Below, piece after piece: positions 16,596 through 24,729 of a stretch of DNA of 64,000 nt (positions within the stretch are counted from its first letter, which is position 1; each line of letters opens with the position of its first letter). Made by a program: the position numbers and the translations under genes. A model generated the notes under the pieces. It made no database searches. It was given only the letters and a program-made list of their open reading frames with translations, and was not told the DNA's origin. This stretch comes from CAUZIZ01 sp965222655 (GTDB lineage Bacteria; Acidobacteriota; UBA6911; RPQK01; JAJDTT01). The DNA is taken from positions 496,001 through 560,000 of the forward strand of contig CBDCUP010000006.1 of NCBI GenBank assembly GCA_965222655.1, read 5' to 3'.

Positions 16596-17849
16596 ATGAA
16601 GCCGATTGAGGAGCAGACCATTGGAGTGTGGGTGGGCCTGGACTGGGCCGACCAAGAGCATGCCTACGCGCTGCGGATGTCGGGCTCGAGCGAAATCGAG
16701 ACCGGCGACGTCAAACAAACACCGGAGGCCCTGCAGAGCTGGATCAACGGGCTGAGAGAAAGGAGCGGAGGCGGCTGGGTCGCGATCGCCGTCGAACAGA
16801 GCCGGGGAGCGCTGCTGTATGCGCTGATGGATTACGATTTTGTGTTGATCTACCCGATCAACCCGAAGTCCTTGAGCCGCTACCGTGGAGCCTTCTATCC
16901 CAGTGGAGGCAAAGACGACCCGAGGGATGCGGATCTGGTGCTGGACTACCTGCTCAAGCATCGGGAACGGATTCGATTGTGGGAACCCGAATCGCCGGAG
17001 GTGCGCTCCCTGCGCCTGTTGTCCGAGCAACGGCGCAAGCTGGTCGATCTGCGCGCGGACTTGACCAATCAGTGGACCGCCAACTTGAAGAACTACTTTC
17101 CTCAGGCCCTGAAATGGGTCGGCCCGCTCAAAGGGAAGACGGCCTGTGATTTCCTGAACCGTTGGCCCAGCCTTGAGGCCTTGCAGCGGGTCAAGCCGAC
17201 CACGATTCGCCGCTTTCTCAAGAGCCATCGGGTGGGGGGCAGCGAAAAGTTGCACTCCAAGCTGGAGGAGATCAAGCAGGCCCGGGCGCTGACCCACGAT
17301 GCGGCCATTGTGACGGCGGCTAGCCTGATGACTCAGAGCTTGGCGGGACAGATCCTGCACTTGAATGAGTCCATCCAGCGGTTTGATGCCAAAATCGAGG
17401 AACTCTTCAACCACCACCCCGACCATTTCATTTTCAGCAGTCTGCCCGGCTCTGGAAAGGCTCTGGGACCGCGGCTCTTAACTCTCTTTGGGGAGGATCG
17501 GGATCGTTTCCAATGCGCCGCGGAGGTACAGACCGTCTCCGGCATCGCCCCCCTGCTGCGAAGCAGTGGCAAGACCCGCATCGTGTCTTACCGTTGGGCC
17601 TGTCCCAAGTTCGTCCGCCAGGGCGTTCACGAATTCGCCGCTCACTCCCGGCACTGGTGCCCCTGGGCGCAAGCGTTCTACCAGATGCAGCTCAGCCAAG
17701 GGAAAGATCATCACGTCGCGGTGCGCTCTTTGGCCTTCAAGTGGCTGCGCATAATCTACCGCTGCTGGAAGAACCGGGTCCCCTACGACGACGCCATTTA
17801 TGTGGCTTCTTTGAAGGCGAACAACGCCCCTTTGCTGGCCTTCTTGTAG
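16596..17849 (+). CDS. IS110-family recombinase (DEDD transposase)
   Basis: A 417-residue protein, the usual length for IS110. The N-terminal RuvC-like DEDD domain shows D16 (GLDWAD), E67 (AVEQSRG) and D108/D111 (KDDPRDAD). A central helical region follows. The C-terminal Tnp20 domain has the helix-hairpin-like SLPGSGKALGPRLL (about 281-295) and the catalytic serine, probably S324, in APLLRSSGKTR. IS110 recombinases use a bridge RNA to pair donor and target DNA and exchange strands at a CT core. The ATG at 16,596 has a good ribosome-binding site (GGGGAGAGGAG). All key residues are present, so the protein may be active. Confidence 0.95.
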   Translation: MKPIEEQTIGVWVGLDWADQEHAYALRMSGSSEIETGDVKQTPEALQSWINGLRERSGGGWVAIAVEQSRGALLYALMDYDFVLIYPINPKSLSRYRGAFYPSGGKDDPRDADLVLDYLLKHRERIRLWEPESPEVRSLRLLSEQRRKLVDLRADLTNQWTANLKNYFPQALKWVGPLKGKTACDFLNRWPSLEALQRVKPTTIRRFLKSHRVGGSEKLHSKLEEIKQARALTHDAAIVTAASLMTQSLAGQILHLNESIQRFDAKIEELFNHHPDHFIFSSLPGSGKALGPRLLTLFGEDRDRFQCAAEVQTVSGIAPLLRSSGKTRIVSYRWACPKFVRQGVHEFAAHSRHWCPWAQAFYQMQLSQGKDHHVAVRSLAFKWLRIIYRCWKNRVPYDDAIYVASLKANNAPLLAFL

Positions 17850-17930
17850 AGAGCAATCAAGCTGTGGAAAAAAATGCAACCGGCTGAAAAAAAACTTGAA
17901 AAAACACTTGACTTGAAACCTCAGATGTCT

Positions 17931-18254
17931 GGGCTACACGCAATAACGCCTTCGGCGTAGATCCCTTCCAACAATGCCAACAACCTCTACTGTCGGTAGC
18001 AGTCCAGTTCGGTCGAAGTTCCGGTCAGTAACGCCCCCAGCTGGGAGCGGGATCATTCGAGAAAGAAACTTCAGTCGAGGGACGTGGCGGTGGCCTCCGG
18101 GCCGCCGTGTTCTTTCCTTCGAGCCTTTGGCTCGAAAAACGGCGGCTTGGAAGCCACCGCCACGGTTGGCAGACAATCGCCTGAAGGATTCTCTATCCAA
18201 TTCTAGATCAATGGGTTACGTCCTTTCCTAAACAAATCTTCAAATGAAGTTCGG
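17931..18254. other. Intergenic stretch with IS110 flank and palindrome R1
   Basis: It begins with the right half of the repeat split by IS110 (to about 17,960). After 90 bp without recognisable content comes the large imperfect palindrome at 18,050-18,165. No open frame has family features. Confidence 0.7.
18050..18165. repeat. Dispersed intergenic palindrome R1
   Basis: Its arms contain GGCGGTGGCCTCCGGGCCGC and the complementary block ACGGCGGCTTGGAAGCCACC, with a central hairpin CGAGCC-TTT-GGCTCG. The left flank ATTCGAGAAAGAAACTTCAG recurs as its complement in R4 at about 45,550-45,575. Three more copies of this family occur, at 20,192, 24,632 and 45,458. Confidence 0.85.
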
Positions 18255-20126
18255 TCAGTTTCCGTCCGGAGCCCTTCCCTCCTGAATCGTCGTATAGTGA
18301 TCGAGCTTTAGATCTGGCCACTCTTCGGCCTGGCCCGAAGGCCAGTGCACACGAACCATCTTGACGGCGTCCCAGGGTCCCAGTCCGACCAGGACCCGCG
18401 GGTCCTGGGAAGAGCAATAGCTTCCCCCGGTTCGGACCCGACGCCAGAGCACGGAATCATTGGGCAAGAGGATCTCGACCCTGGTTTCCAGCATGTCTCG
18501 TCGTCCTGCTCTGTCCAGCAGCCGGAGTCCCAACCAGTGCCTGCGATTCCCGACCTGGTTCAAGAGAAGTCGAGCCGGACCGCTGTTGTTGACGACCAGG
18601 ACGTCGGTGTCACCGTCATTGTCGACGTCTCCCAAGGCCGCTCCGCGGCTTACTTCCTTCAGCTGAAAGGAAGTTCCTGCCCGATCCGTGACGTCTCTGA
18701 ACGACAGAGCACCCGTGTTCTGAAACAGCTGGTTGGACTGACCCAAGGGGTAGGGGTTCCCTTCCCGAGCCAGGTCGGACAATATCCGCACAGCTCCATT
18801 CAGGGCCAGCAGATCCAGCCAGCCATCGTTGTCGAAATCCAGCCAACCCGTTCCGAAGCCTGTGAAACTGAAACTGGGCATATGGAGACCCGTCTCGATG
18901 GTTCGGTCATCGAACACCCCATCACCCTGGTTGACGTAGAGGGTGTTGGTCTCCTCCGTCAGATGGGTGACAAAGAGGTCCTCGTCACCGTCACCATCAA
19001 AATCGGCCGCGTCCACACCCATGCCGGCTTCGGCCTGACCCACCCGATTCAGGGCGGCGCCTGACCAAAGTGCCTCGTTTCGGAAGCTGCCATCCTTCTG
19101 ATTCATCCAGAGCTGATTGGGATCGCCGTCGTTGGCGACGTAGATGTCGGTCCAGCCATCGCCGTTGAAGTCGGCCGTGGCTACCCCCAGTCCCGCGCCA
19201 AACTCGCGGTAGATTCCAGAGGTGCTGGAGACGTCTTCGAAAATGCCCTCGCCTCGATTGCGGAAGAGACGGTCCGACACTGGCTGGTAGGCATCGGGCC
19301 CACAATAGTCGCGGGCGCTGCTGGTGGCGTAGCAAGTCGGATTCCTGGTGACGGAAAAGTCCACATAGTTAGTCAGGAAAAGGTCGAGTCTACCGTCTCG
19401 GTCGTAGTCGAGAAAGGCGGCGCTGGTACTCCAGCGCGGGTCATCGGTGCCGGATTTGGCGGTGACATCGGAGAAGGTCCCATCGCCCTGGTTGAGGAAC
19501 ATCTGGTTGGAACCCAGGTTGGTGACGTACAGGTCGAGCCAACCGTCATCGTTGATGTCGCCGACGGCTACGCCTATACCGTAGCCCTCTGCCAGGATGC
19601 CGCTCTCCTTGGTGACATTGGTAAACCTGAGCCGACGAACACCCTTGGCATCGGTTTGAAGATCGTTGCGGTAGAGTTGATCCCGAGGCGAGTCGGAACC
19701 CTGCCAGGGTAGGATCGCAGCCTTGAGACTCTTTCCCTCTCCAATCATCGCACCCTGGACCAGGTAGACATCCAGATCGCCATCGTTGTCATAGTCAAAC
19801 AGTGCCGCACCCGAGCCCGTGATCTCGGGCAGATACAATTCCCCGGTCATTCCGTTGAAATGGCGGAAATCCAGTCCCGCCGACTCCTGAGCGTCCACGA
19901 AGACGGGTCCTGGTTCTCCCTTCTCTTTCGCTTCAGTCGGCAAACGACGCTCTTGCTCGGCCGAGCCAGGGCTTCCCTCCGCGGACTGCTCCATGGTCGC
20001 CAAAAGCAGGCTTCCTGTCAGCAGCGTCGCCGCCAGGAGCAAACAAAGCCTTCCGCTCACGTGCCCTTTCCGGTATACCGTATTGCCGCCAATCTGATAC
20101 GCATCCATTGAGATTGTAATCGCCAC
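18255..20126 (-). CDS. CRTAC1 family protein (FG-GAP/VCBS repeats plus ASPIC/UnbV domain)
   Basis: A 623-residue secreted protein with an N-terminal signal segment (LCLLLAATLLTGSLLLATM). Several FG-GAP-like repeats follow, with the calcium-binding pattern DxDxDGxxDL: ALFDYDNDGDLDVYL, GDINDDGWLDLYV, DYDRDGRLDLFL, DFNGDGWTDIYV, DFDGDGDEDLFV, DFDNDGWLDLLA and DVDNDGDTDVLV. These form a beta-propeller. The C-terminal 90 residues are an ASPIC/UnbV domain (GLRLLDRAGRRDML, RVRTGGSYCSSQDPRVLVGLG, VRVHWPSG). The role is unknown but extracellular. A GTG start at 20,126 with upstream AGAGGG is used; an in-frame ATG lies at 20,108. Its TPR partner is 2.2 kb downstream, beyond the IS110 element. Confidence 0.9.
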   Translation of the reverse strand: MAITISMDAYQIGGNTVYRKGHVSGRLCLLLAATLLTGSLLLATMEQSAEGSPGSAEQERRLPTEAKEKGEPGPVFVDAQESAGLDFRHFNGMTGELYLPEITGSGAALFDYDNDGDLDVYLVQGAMIGEGKSLKAAILPWQGSDSPRDQLYRNDLQTDAKGVRRLRFTNVTKESGILAEGYGIGVAVGDINDDGWLDLYVTNLGSNQMFLNQGDGTFSDVTAKSGTDDPRWSTSAAFLDYDRDGRLDLFLTNYVDFSVTRNPTCYATSSARDYCGPDAYQPVSDRLFRNRGEGIFEDVSSTSGIYREFGAGLGVATADFNGDGWTDIYVANDGDPNQLWMNQKDGSFRNEALWSGAALNRVGQAEAGMGVDAADFDGDGDEDLFVTHLTEETNTLYVNQGDGVFDDRTIETGLHMPSFSFTGFGTGWLDFDNDGWLDLLALNGAVRILSDLAREGNPYPLGQSNQLFQNTGALSFRDVTDRAGTSFQLKEVSRGAALGDVDNDGDTDVLVVNNSGPARLLLNQVGNRRHWLGLRLLDRAGRRDMLETRVEILLPNDSVLWRRVRTGGSYCSSQDPRVLVGLGPWDAVKMVRVHWPSGQAEEWPDLKLDHYTTIQEGRAPDGN

Positions 20127-20191
20127 CCTACCCTCTTGAGAAGGGATACATTGGGGTCTTCCGGGAAGCTGCTTCCGCGCGCAGCTGAGGC

Positions 20192-20281
20192 CGTGGTCGT
20201 AGGGGTGGCCTCCAGGCCGCCCTGCGTCGAGCTAGGCTCGACCGCCTTACTTCGGCCTGGAGGCCAAAGCTACGTCCACGT
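20192..20281. repeat. Dispersed intergenic palindrome R2
   Basis: Contains GGGGTGGCCTCCAGGCCGCC, the hairpin TCGAGC-TAG-GCTCGA, and ACTTCGGCCTGGAGGCCAAA with GCTACGTCCACG. It shares these blocks with R1, R3 and R4. It lies between the divergent UnbV and MFS genes. Confidence 0.85.
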
Positions 20282-20332
20282 TCCCAAGAACGTCTCCCCT
20301 TTTTGATGTAATGTGAATTGGCCACAAATTAG

Positions 20333-21652
20333 ATGAAATCAGAGATCCGGAAGCTCTATCTCTTCCATCTCTTCCTCTCCGTCTCCCTGGCGGTGGTCGC
20401 CTCCTTTCTATTCCTCGACCGGCTTTTTCTCCGCATGGGCCTGAGCATGTCTCAGTTCGGGGTGGTCAAGGGGTTGGCTTTCCTGATCCCGGTGACGGTG
20501 AACCTGCTGCTGTCTCCCTTTCTGGCCCGGCTTGGCAAGGATCGGGAAATCCTGGCGATCAGCTACGTGATACGAATTTTCCTGCCCTTTTCGTTTCTCC
20601 TACTCCCCTGGATGTGGAAGGACACTCGCATACTGACGCTAGGTTGTGGCGTCATCTTCCTGTTGACGATGGTCTTCCCGATGATTGCCCAGAGCAGCCT
20701 CTCGGCGATCATCAGGGCTCACTACCCTCCAGAGGAGCTGGGAAAGCACATCGCCAATAGTCTCTCGCTCACGATGGTTCCCGCGTTTCTGCTGGCCATC
20801 CCCTGCAGCTGGTACATCGATCGCCACTCCTCAGGAAGTGATGCAGAGTTCTACGGCGCCTTTCTCCACGTCATGCTTCCCACCGCTGTGTTTGTCTTCG
20901 CGGCGATGTGGATGATCATGAAAGTGAGTAATCCTGCGCGGGACGTAAGCCGTCGCCGGCAGCTGAACTTCGGCGCAATCCGCGAGCCCTTTCGCAACCG
21001 ACCCTACCGCGTCTACCTCCACGCATCCTTCATGCTCAGCATGGTCAACATGATGATCATTGCCTTCATCAACCCCTATTTGTTGAAGGCCCAGGGACTC
21101 AGCATGCTGCAGATCAGCATCATCACTATTTGCGTGGCCTTCCTGGGAATCGGCTTGCGCCCCCTGTGGGGATACCTGTGTGACCGACATGGAGGGAAAA
21201 ACGTCCTGCGCGTCTCGGTGGTAGGAGTAGCTCTGGGACTGTTCTGCCTTACTGGAGAGGGTCTGGTTCCGGTGCTGATCTTTGCGCTGTTGGCTTGGAA
21301 TACCAACGAGGGTATCTTCGGCGTGGGCCTCCTCACCGGCCAGCAGTATTTGAGCCTGTCCTTGAGTGACGGGGAGCGGACCAGTATCTACATCGCCGCT
21401 GCCACCTTCGTCAACGGCGCCGGTATGTTCATCGGCTCTGTGGTCGGAGGATTCATGTTGGACTGGCTGGCCCAGCGGACCCATCCCGATCTGCCCAATG
21501 TCCACTATGGAATCTACTTCACCTACTGTGGCCTGGCCTACCTGGTGGTGGGCCACTTCGTCACGGCGCTCCGAGAGCGCCGCCGCAGGGTTTCCTCAAC
21601 CGAACTGGCACTGAACATGTACCGAGTCCTTCGCTCCAGGATGCGGCGCTGA
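20333..21652 (+). CDS. MFS transporter
   Basis: A 439-residue integral membrane protein with about 12 hydrophobic segments in two halves. The first segment (residues 8-28) is followed by a short loop and LSMSQFGVVKGLAFLIPVTVNLLLSPFLARLGKDREIL. That arrangement places an MFS motif-A-like loop (LARLGKDR) between helices 2 and 3, and the matching loop in the second half is GYLCDRHGGKN. A central cytoplasmic stretch (SNPARDVSRRRQLNFGAIREPFRNRPYR) separates the halves. The substrate cannot be inferred. The gene stands alone, read away from the UnbV gene. Confidence 0.8.
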   Translation: MKSEIRKLYLFHLFLSVSLAVVASFLFLDRLFLRMGLSMSQFGVVKGLAFLIPVTVNLLLSPFLARLGKDREILAISYVIRIFLPFSFLLLPWMWKDTRILTLGCGVIFLLTMVFPMIAQSSLSAIIRAHYPPEELGKHIANSLSLTMVPAFLLAIPCSWYIDRHSSGSDAEFYGAFLHVMLPTAVFVFAAMWMIMKVSNPARDVSRRRQLNFGAIREPFRNRPYRVYLHASFMLSMVNMMIIAFINPYLLKAQGLSMLQISIITICVAFLGIGLRPLWGYLCDRHGGKNVLRVSVVGVALGLFCLTGEGLVPVLIFALLAWNTNEGIFGVGLLTGQQYLSLSLSDGERTSIYIAAATFVNGAGMFIGSVVGGFMLDWLAQRTHPDLPNVHYGIYFTYCGLAYLVVGHFVTALRERRRRVSSTELALNMYRVLRSRMRR

Positions 21653-21790
21653 CCTCGGGGGCCTGGAGCCAAGGGTCAGCCGCAGTATTCTTCCTCGATA
21701 CGAGCGGCAAGCATAATTGACAGCCCTCCGTGCATCCAGCGGGGCTCCCTGCTATCATTGCTAGCGTCAGAAACCAGAGGGGGAACGGAA

Positions 21791-22024
21791 ATGGCTAATT
21801 TGATCGTGAGAAAGCTCGATCCTCGGGTTGTGGACGCCCTCAAACGTCGGGCCGCGCGCCACGGTCGCAGCGCGGAGGCCGAGCACCGAGCCATTCTCGA
21901 AGAGACGCTCCTGGCCAAGCGCAAGAGCTTTACCGAGGTGTTGGCGGCAATGCCCAATGTCGGCAGGGATGAAGACTTTGAGCGTCGGGACGATGATCAG
22001 CCAAGCGACAATGTACTTGGTTGA
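21791..22024 (+). CDS. FitA-like ribbon-helix-helix antitoxin
   Basis: Seventy-seven residues. The N-terminal MANLIVRKLDPRVVDALKRRAARHGRSAEAEHRAILEETL is a ribbon-helix-helix DNA-binding fold typical of FitA, with a C-terminal tail that would wrap the toxin. The ATG at 21,791 follows GAGGGGGAACGG. The gene overlaps the PIN toxin by 14 bp, a standard arrangement for translational coupling. The pair probably represses its own promoter just upstream. Confidence 0.88.
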   Translation: MANLIVRKLDPRVVDALKRRAARHGRSAEAEHRAILEETLLAKRKSFTEVLAAMPNVGRDEDFERRDDDQPSDNVLG

Positions 22025-22430
22025 TACCAACGTCGTCAGCGAGGCGCGGAAACATGCCAAAGCCAACAATGGGGTCAAGGCTTTCTTCCAGCGAGCGCTG
22101 GAACGCCGCGCTCTCGTTTACATCTCGGTCATAACCCTGGGGGAGTTGCGCCGCGGAGTGGAGCTGATCCGGCACCGCGGTGACTCTGCCCAGGCGACGA
22201 TTCTGGAAAGATGGCTGGGAGAGCTGATTGAGGAGTACCAGGATTTCATTCTGGACATCGATCTGGATATCGCTCAGCTTTGGGGTAGATTGCGGGTGCC
22301 GCACCCGGAACATCTACTGGACAAACAGCTCGCGGCCACAGCATTGATCTATGACCTGACCGTCATCACACGCAACGCCAGAGACTTTCAGGAGACCGGC
22401 GCCAAAGTCCTGAATCCTTTTGACGATTGA
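22011..22430 (+). CDS. FitB-like PIN-domain toxin
   Basis: A 139-residue PIN-domain ribonuclease of the FitB/VapC type. Acidic residues of the active site appear in YLVDTNVVSE (D5), GELRRGVE (E near 42), LLDKQLAATALI (D near 104) and VITRNARDF (D near 125). The start is the ATG at 22,011, inside the antitoxin gene. The toxin would cleave RNA when freed from FitA. All catalytic acids are present, so the locus looks intact. Confidence 0.88.
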   Translation: MYLVDTNVVSEARKHAKANNGVKAFFQRALERRALVYISVITLGELRRGVELIRHRGDSAQATILERWLGELIEEYQDFILDIDLDIAQLWGRLRVPHPEHLLDKQLAATALIYDLTVITRNARDFQETGAKVLNPFDD

Positions 22431-22552
22431 AGCGTCCATTCAGACTCGAGGCGCAGTGTTGGGAATTAGTGCCTTGGGCCTTGAAACCTTGGCATTTGGG
22501 ATTTGTTTGTATCTTGTATCTTGTATCTTGGAAAATCTTGGAACTATCTCCC

Positions 22553-24034
22553 CTAGATATCCATCAACCCATCGATATCCGGATCCAGCTCGGGGGGAGG
22601 CGACAACAGCGAGATCCCCACGAACAGGGTCATGGATACGAGCAGAGACAGCGCTCCGCCATCGATTCCGTAGGGAATGTGGATGTTCAGGAGTTTGATG
22701 GAAAAATTGAGAACCAGGCTGGAGACTATGGCTACATTTGCCGCCAGCGCAGTAGCCCTCTTCCAATTGAAGCCGATGGCGACGGTGGGAACCAGGGCCG
22801 CGGCGAACGTTGCCCAGCCGAAGGCCCCCAGAAGGGCCACCAGATCATCCGAATAGAGTGCGAAAAGCGAAGCCACCACCGCAATCGCTATGGTCGCCAA
22901 GCGTGCCCACAAGAGTTCTCGAACCAGGGGTTTTTCACGCAGCGACTGGGGGATGTCCCGCACGACGGCCGCAGCGCCGATGTTCAAGAAACCATCCGCC
23001 GTCGACATGATAGCGGCGAACAGAGCTGCGAAGACCAGACCTGCCAGCAGCGGATCCACGTAGTGCTGAAGAAACTGTGAAGCTGCCGCATCGGCCCTCG
23101 GCAGCGTGGGATGGACTCCCCTGAGCACCAGCGTGCGCATTGCGAGTCCGATACTGATCCAAAGCAGGCCGGAAACTGCGTAGCCCAGGATGGAGACGGG
23201 CAAGATGTACTTGGCGTCTTCTACCCGCCGATTCATCATCAACTTGGTCACCACATGGGGCTGTCCAGCCACTCCCAGGGTGAACAGAAAGTACCAGGAC
23301 AGACAGCCGAAGACTCCCAGCGTGCCCCAGGGTCCTATCGCCCCAGGATCGTCCTCCAGAAGCGTGCTTGCTATTCCACCCCAGCCTCCCGCCACCGCGC
23401 TTCCAGTGGCCAGAAAGACTAGAACCGCCGCCACCATCATCACCAGGCCCTGGACCAGGTCGGTATAAACCGAGGCGATAATGCCTCCCGTGACACAGTA
23501 GAAGACCAACACGGCACAGGAAATCGCGACGCAGGCTTCGAGACTGATCGCGCCTACCGCGGTATTTCCCAGAATATCCTTCAGCACGGTAGCCATTGCA
23601 AGAATCTGTGTCGCCAGATATCCCATGACTCCCAGAAGGATCGCAAGGGCCGAGAGAAACCGGCTCATCCGACTCCTATAGCGGGCCGATATCGCATCGG
23701 GCAGGGAGATCGGATCTCGCAATTCGGCGAAAAGGCGAATCCGCTTGGCCAGGAGAAAAAAGGTGAGACAATAGCCGATCGGAATGGCAATCACCATCCA
23801 TACCGAGCTCATTCCCATGCGGTAGACCAGGCCCGGCCCGCCAACGAAGCCAAACCCACTCATGGTGCTGGAAAACACGGCCAGGCCTGTGACCATGATT
23901 CCCAGGTCACGACCGGCCATGAAGAAATCCCGGGTGGAGTGGGTGCGGCGCAGAGCCCAAAGGCCAACTACCACGCACAGGGCCAGGTAGGCCAGGACAA
24001 AACCAAGGATGACACTACTTCTCGAGGCTTCCAT
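22553..24034 (-). CDS. Sodium:solute symporter (SSS family)
   Basis: About 493 residues with 13 hydrophobic segments. Family landmarks are RRTHSTRDFFMAGRDLG after the first helix, GLAVFSSTMSGFGFVGGPGLVYR in helix 2, VTGGIIASVYTDLVQGLVMM and AALFAAIMSTADGFLNIGAAAVVRDI, which match PutP-like symporters that import organic solutes with sodium. The C-terminus PPPELDPDIDGLMDI is acidic. The ATG at 24,034 shares its A with the TGA of the upstream gene (TGATG), so the two are translationally coupled. The substrate is unknown. Confidence 0.9.
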   Translation of the reverse strand: MEASRSSVILGFVLAYLALCVVVGLWALRRTHSTRDFFMAGRDLGIMVTGLAVFSSTMSGFGFVGGPGLVYRMGMSSVWMVIAIPIGYCLTFFLLAKRIRLFAELRDPISLPDAISARYRSRMSRFLSALAILLGVMGYLATQILAMATVLKDILGNTAVGAISLEACVAISCAVLVFYCVTGGIIASVYTDLVQGLVMMVAAVLVFLATGSAVAGGWGGIASTLLEDDPGAIGPWGTLGVFGCLSWYFLFTLGVAGQPHVVTKLMMNRRVEDAKYILPVSILGYAVSGLLWISIGLAMRTLVLRGVHPTLPRADAAASQFLQHYVDPLLAGLVFAALFAAIMSTADGFLNIGAAAVVRDIPQSLREKPLVRELLWARLATIAIAVVASLFALYSDDLVALLGAFGWATFAAALVPTVAIGFNWKRATALAANVAIVSSLVLNFSIKLLNIHIPYGIDGGALSLLVSMTLFVGISLLSPPPELDPDIDGLMDI

Positions 24035-24564
24035 CAAGGGGCGTCTTCCGGAAGTGTCTGCGGCAGCTCCCGGAGTCTCTGGAATCGCCTTCGATCATCC
24101 GCTGTCAAGATCCAAGTATCGAATTTCAGAAAGTAGAGGAGGGACAGGAAGACAGGAATGACGGGCCACAGGCCTAACATCATCAGCACGGTAGGAGCGG
24201 GAAAAGAAAAGACCAGCAGCGGTGCTTGATCCGTCCCACCCTTCGAGAGAACGATCAACAGCGCATAGATCGTCAGGTGAAGCAGTGCCGCTGCCAGCAG
24301 AGGCACCTTCATTCTGCCGAGTCGTTCCCTCTTTCGGATTCCAAGCCCCAAGCAGAGCATAAAGAGGACGATCTCCACGCTTCCCAAAAGCCAGGCGGAC
24401 CAGAGCCCTGATTGGTAGGATTGGGAGATCATCCCGCTCTGCCGCATCGCGGGGTTTTCAGCGTGCTCGCTCCCCCGACCGTAGTGCGTCTCGCCAAGCA
24501 GGATGAAGGCCAGTACCAGGCACATGGTCAGCAGTGCACCGAATAGGATCTGGGGAAGTTTCAT
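24034..24564 (-). CDS. Small membrane protein coupled to the symporter
   Basis: A 176-residue protein with about four hydrophobic segments (residues 7-24, 54-75, 87-105 and 118-144) and a charged C-terminus (ADDRRRFQRLRELPQTLPEDAP). I do not recognise the family with certainty. Its placement directly before an SSS symporter, with overlapping stop and start codons, recalls the small accessory subunits found with some solute:sodium symporters. That role is inference. Confidence 0.7.
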   Translation of the reverse strand: MKLPQILFGALLTMCLVLAFILLGETHYGRGSEHAENPAMRQSGMISQSYQSGLWSAWLLGSVEIVLFMLCLGLGIRKRERLGRMKVPLLAAALLHLTIYALLIVLSKGGTDQAPLLVFSFPAPTVLMMLGLWPVIPVFLSLLYFLKFDTWILTADDRRRFQRLRELPQTLPEDAP

Positions 24565-24631
24565 CGGAGTGGAAGGGAGGGTTGGGGTTCCAGGATTTTG
24601 CGGGTTTCGTTTTCTTGTTGAGCCGGTCTGA

Positions 24632-24721
24632 CCTTCGGCGTAGCGGTGGTCTCCAGGCCGCCGTCCGAGCCAGAGGCTCGGAAGAATAAGACTTCGGCCT
24701 GGAGGCCAAAGCTACGTCTGC
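24632..24721. repeat. Dispersed intergenic palindrome R3
   Basis: Contains GCGGTGGTCTCCAGGCCGCC, the hairpin CCGAGC-CAGAG-GCTCGG, and ACTTCGGCCTGGAGGCCAAA followed by GCTACGTC. It lies between the symporter operon and the OmpA-like gene, both on the minus strand. Confidence 0.85.
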
Positions 24722-24729
24722 GGGGATCT

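Larger units (their letters stand above)
16262..17930 (+). mobile_element. IS110-family element with readable ends and CT core
   Basis: The left flank ends ...GCCAACC-CT at 16,261 and the right end is ...CAGATGT-CT at 17,930, followed by GGGCTACACG. Joining the flanks across a single CT recreates the uninterrupted repeat at 16,061-16,132, so the boundaries are inferred from a paralogous empty site. A CT core without a longer target duplication or inverted repeats is characteristic of IS110. The 334-bp 5' non-coding end and 78-bp 3' end fit the IS110 subgroup, in which the bridge RNA lies upstream of the recombinase. Confidence 0.9.
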
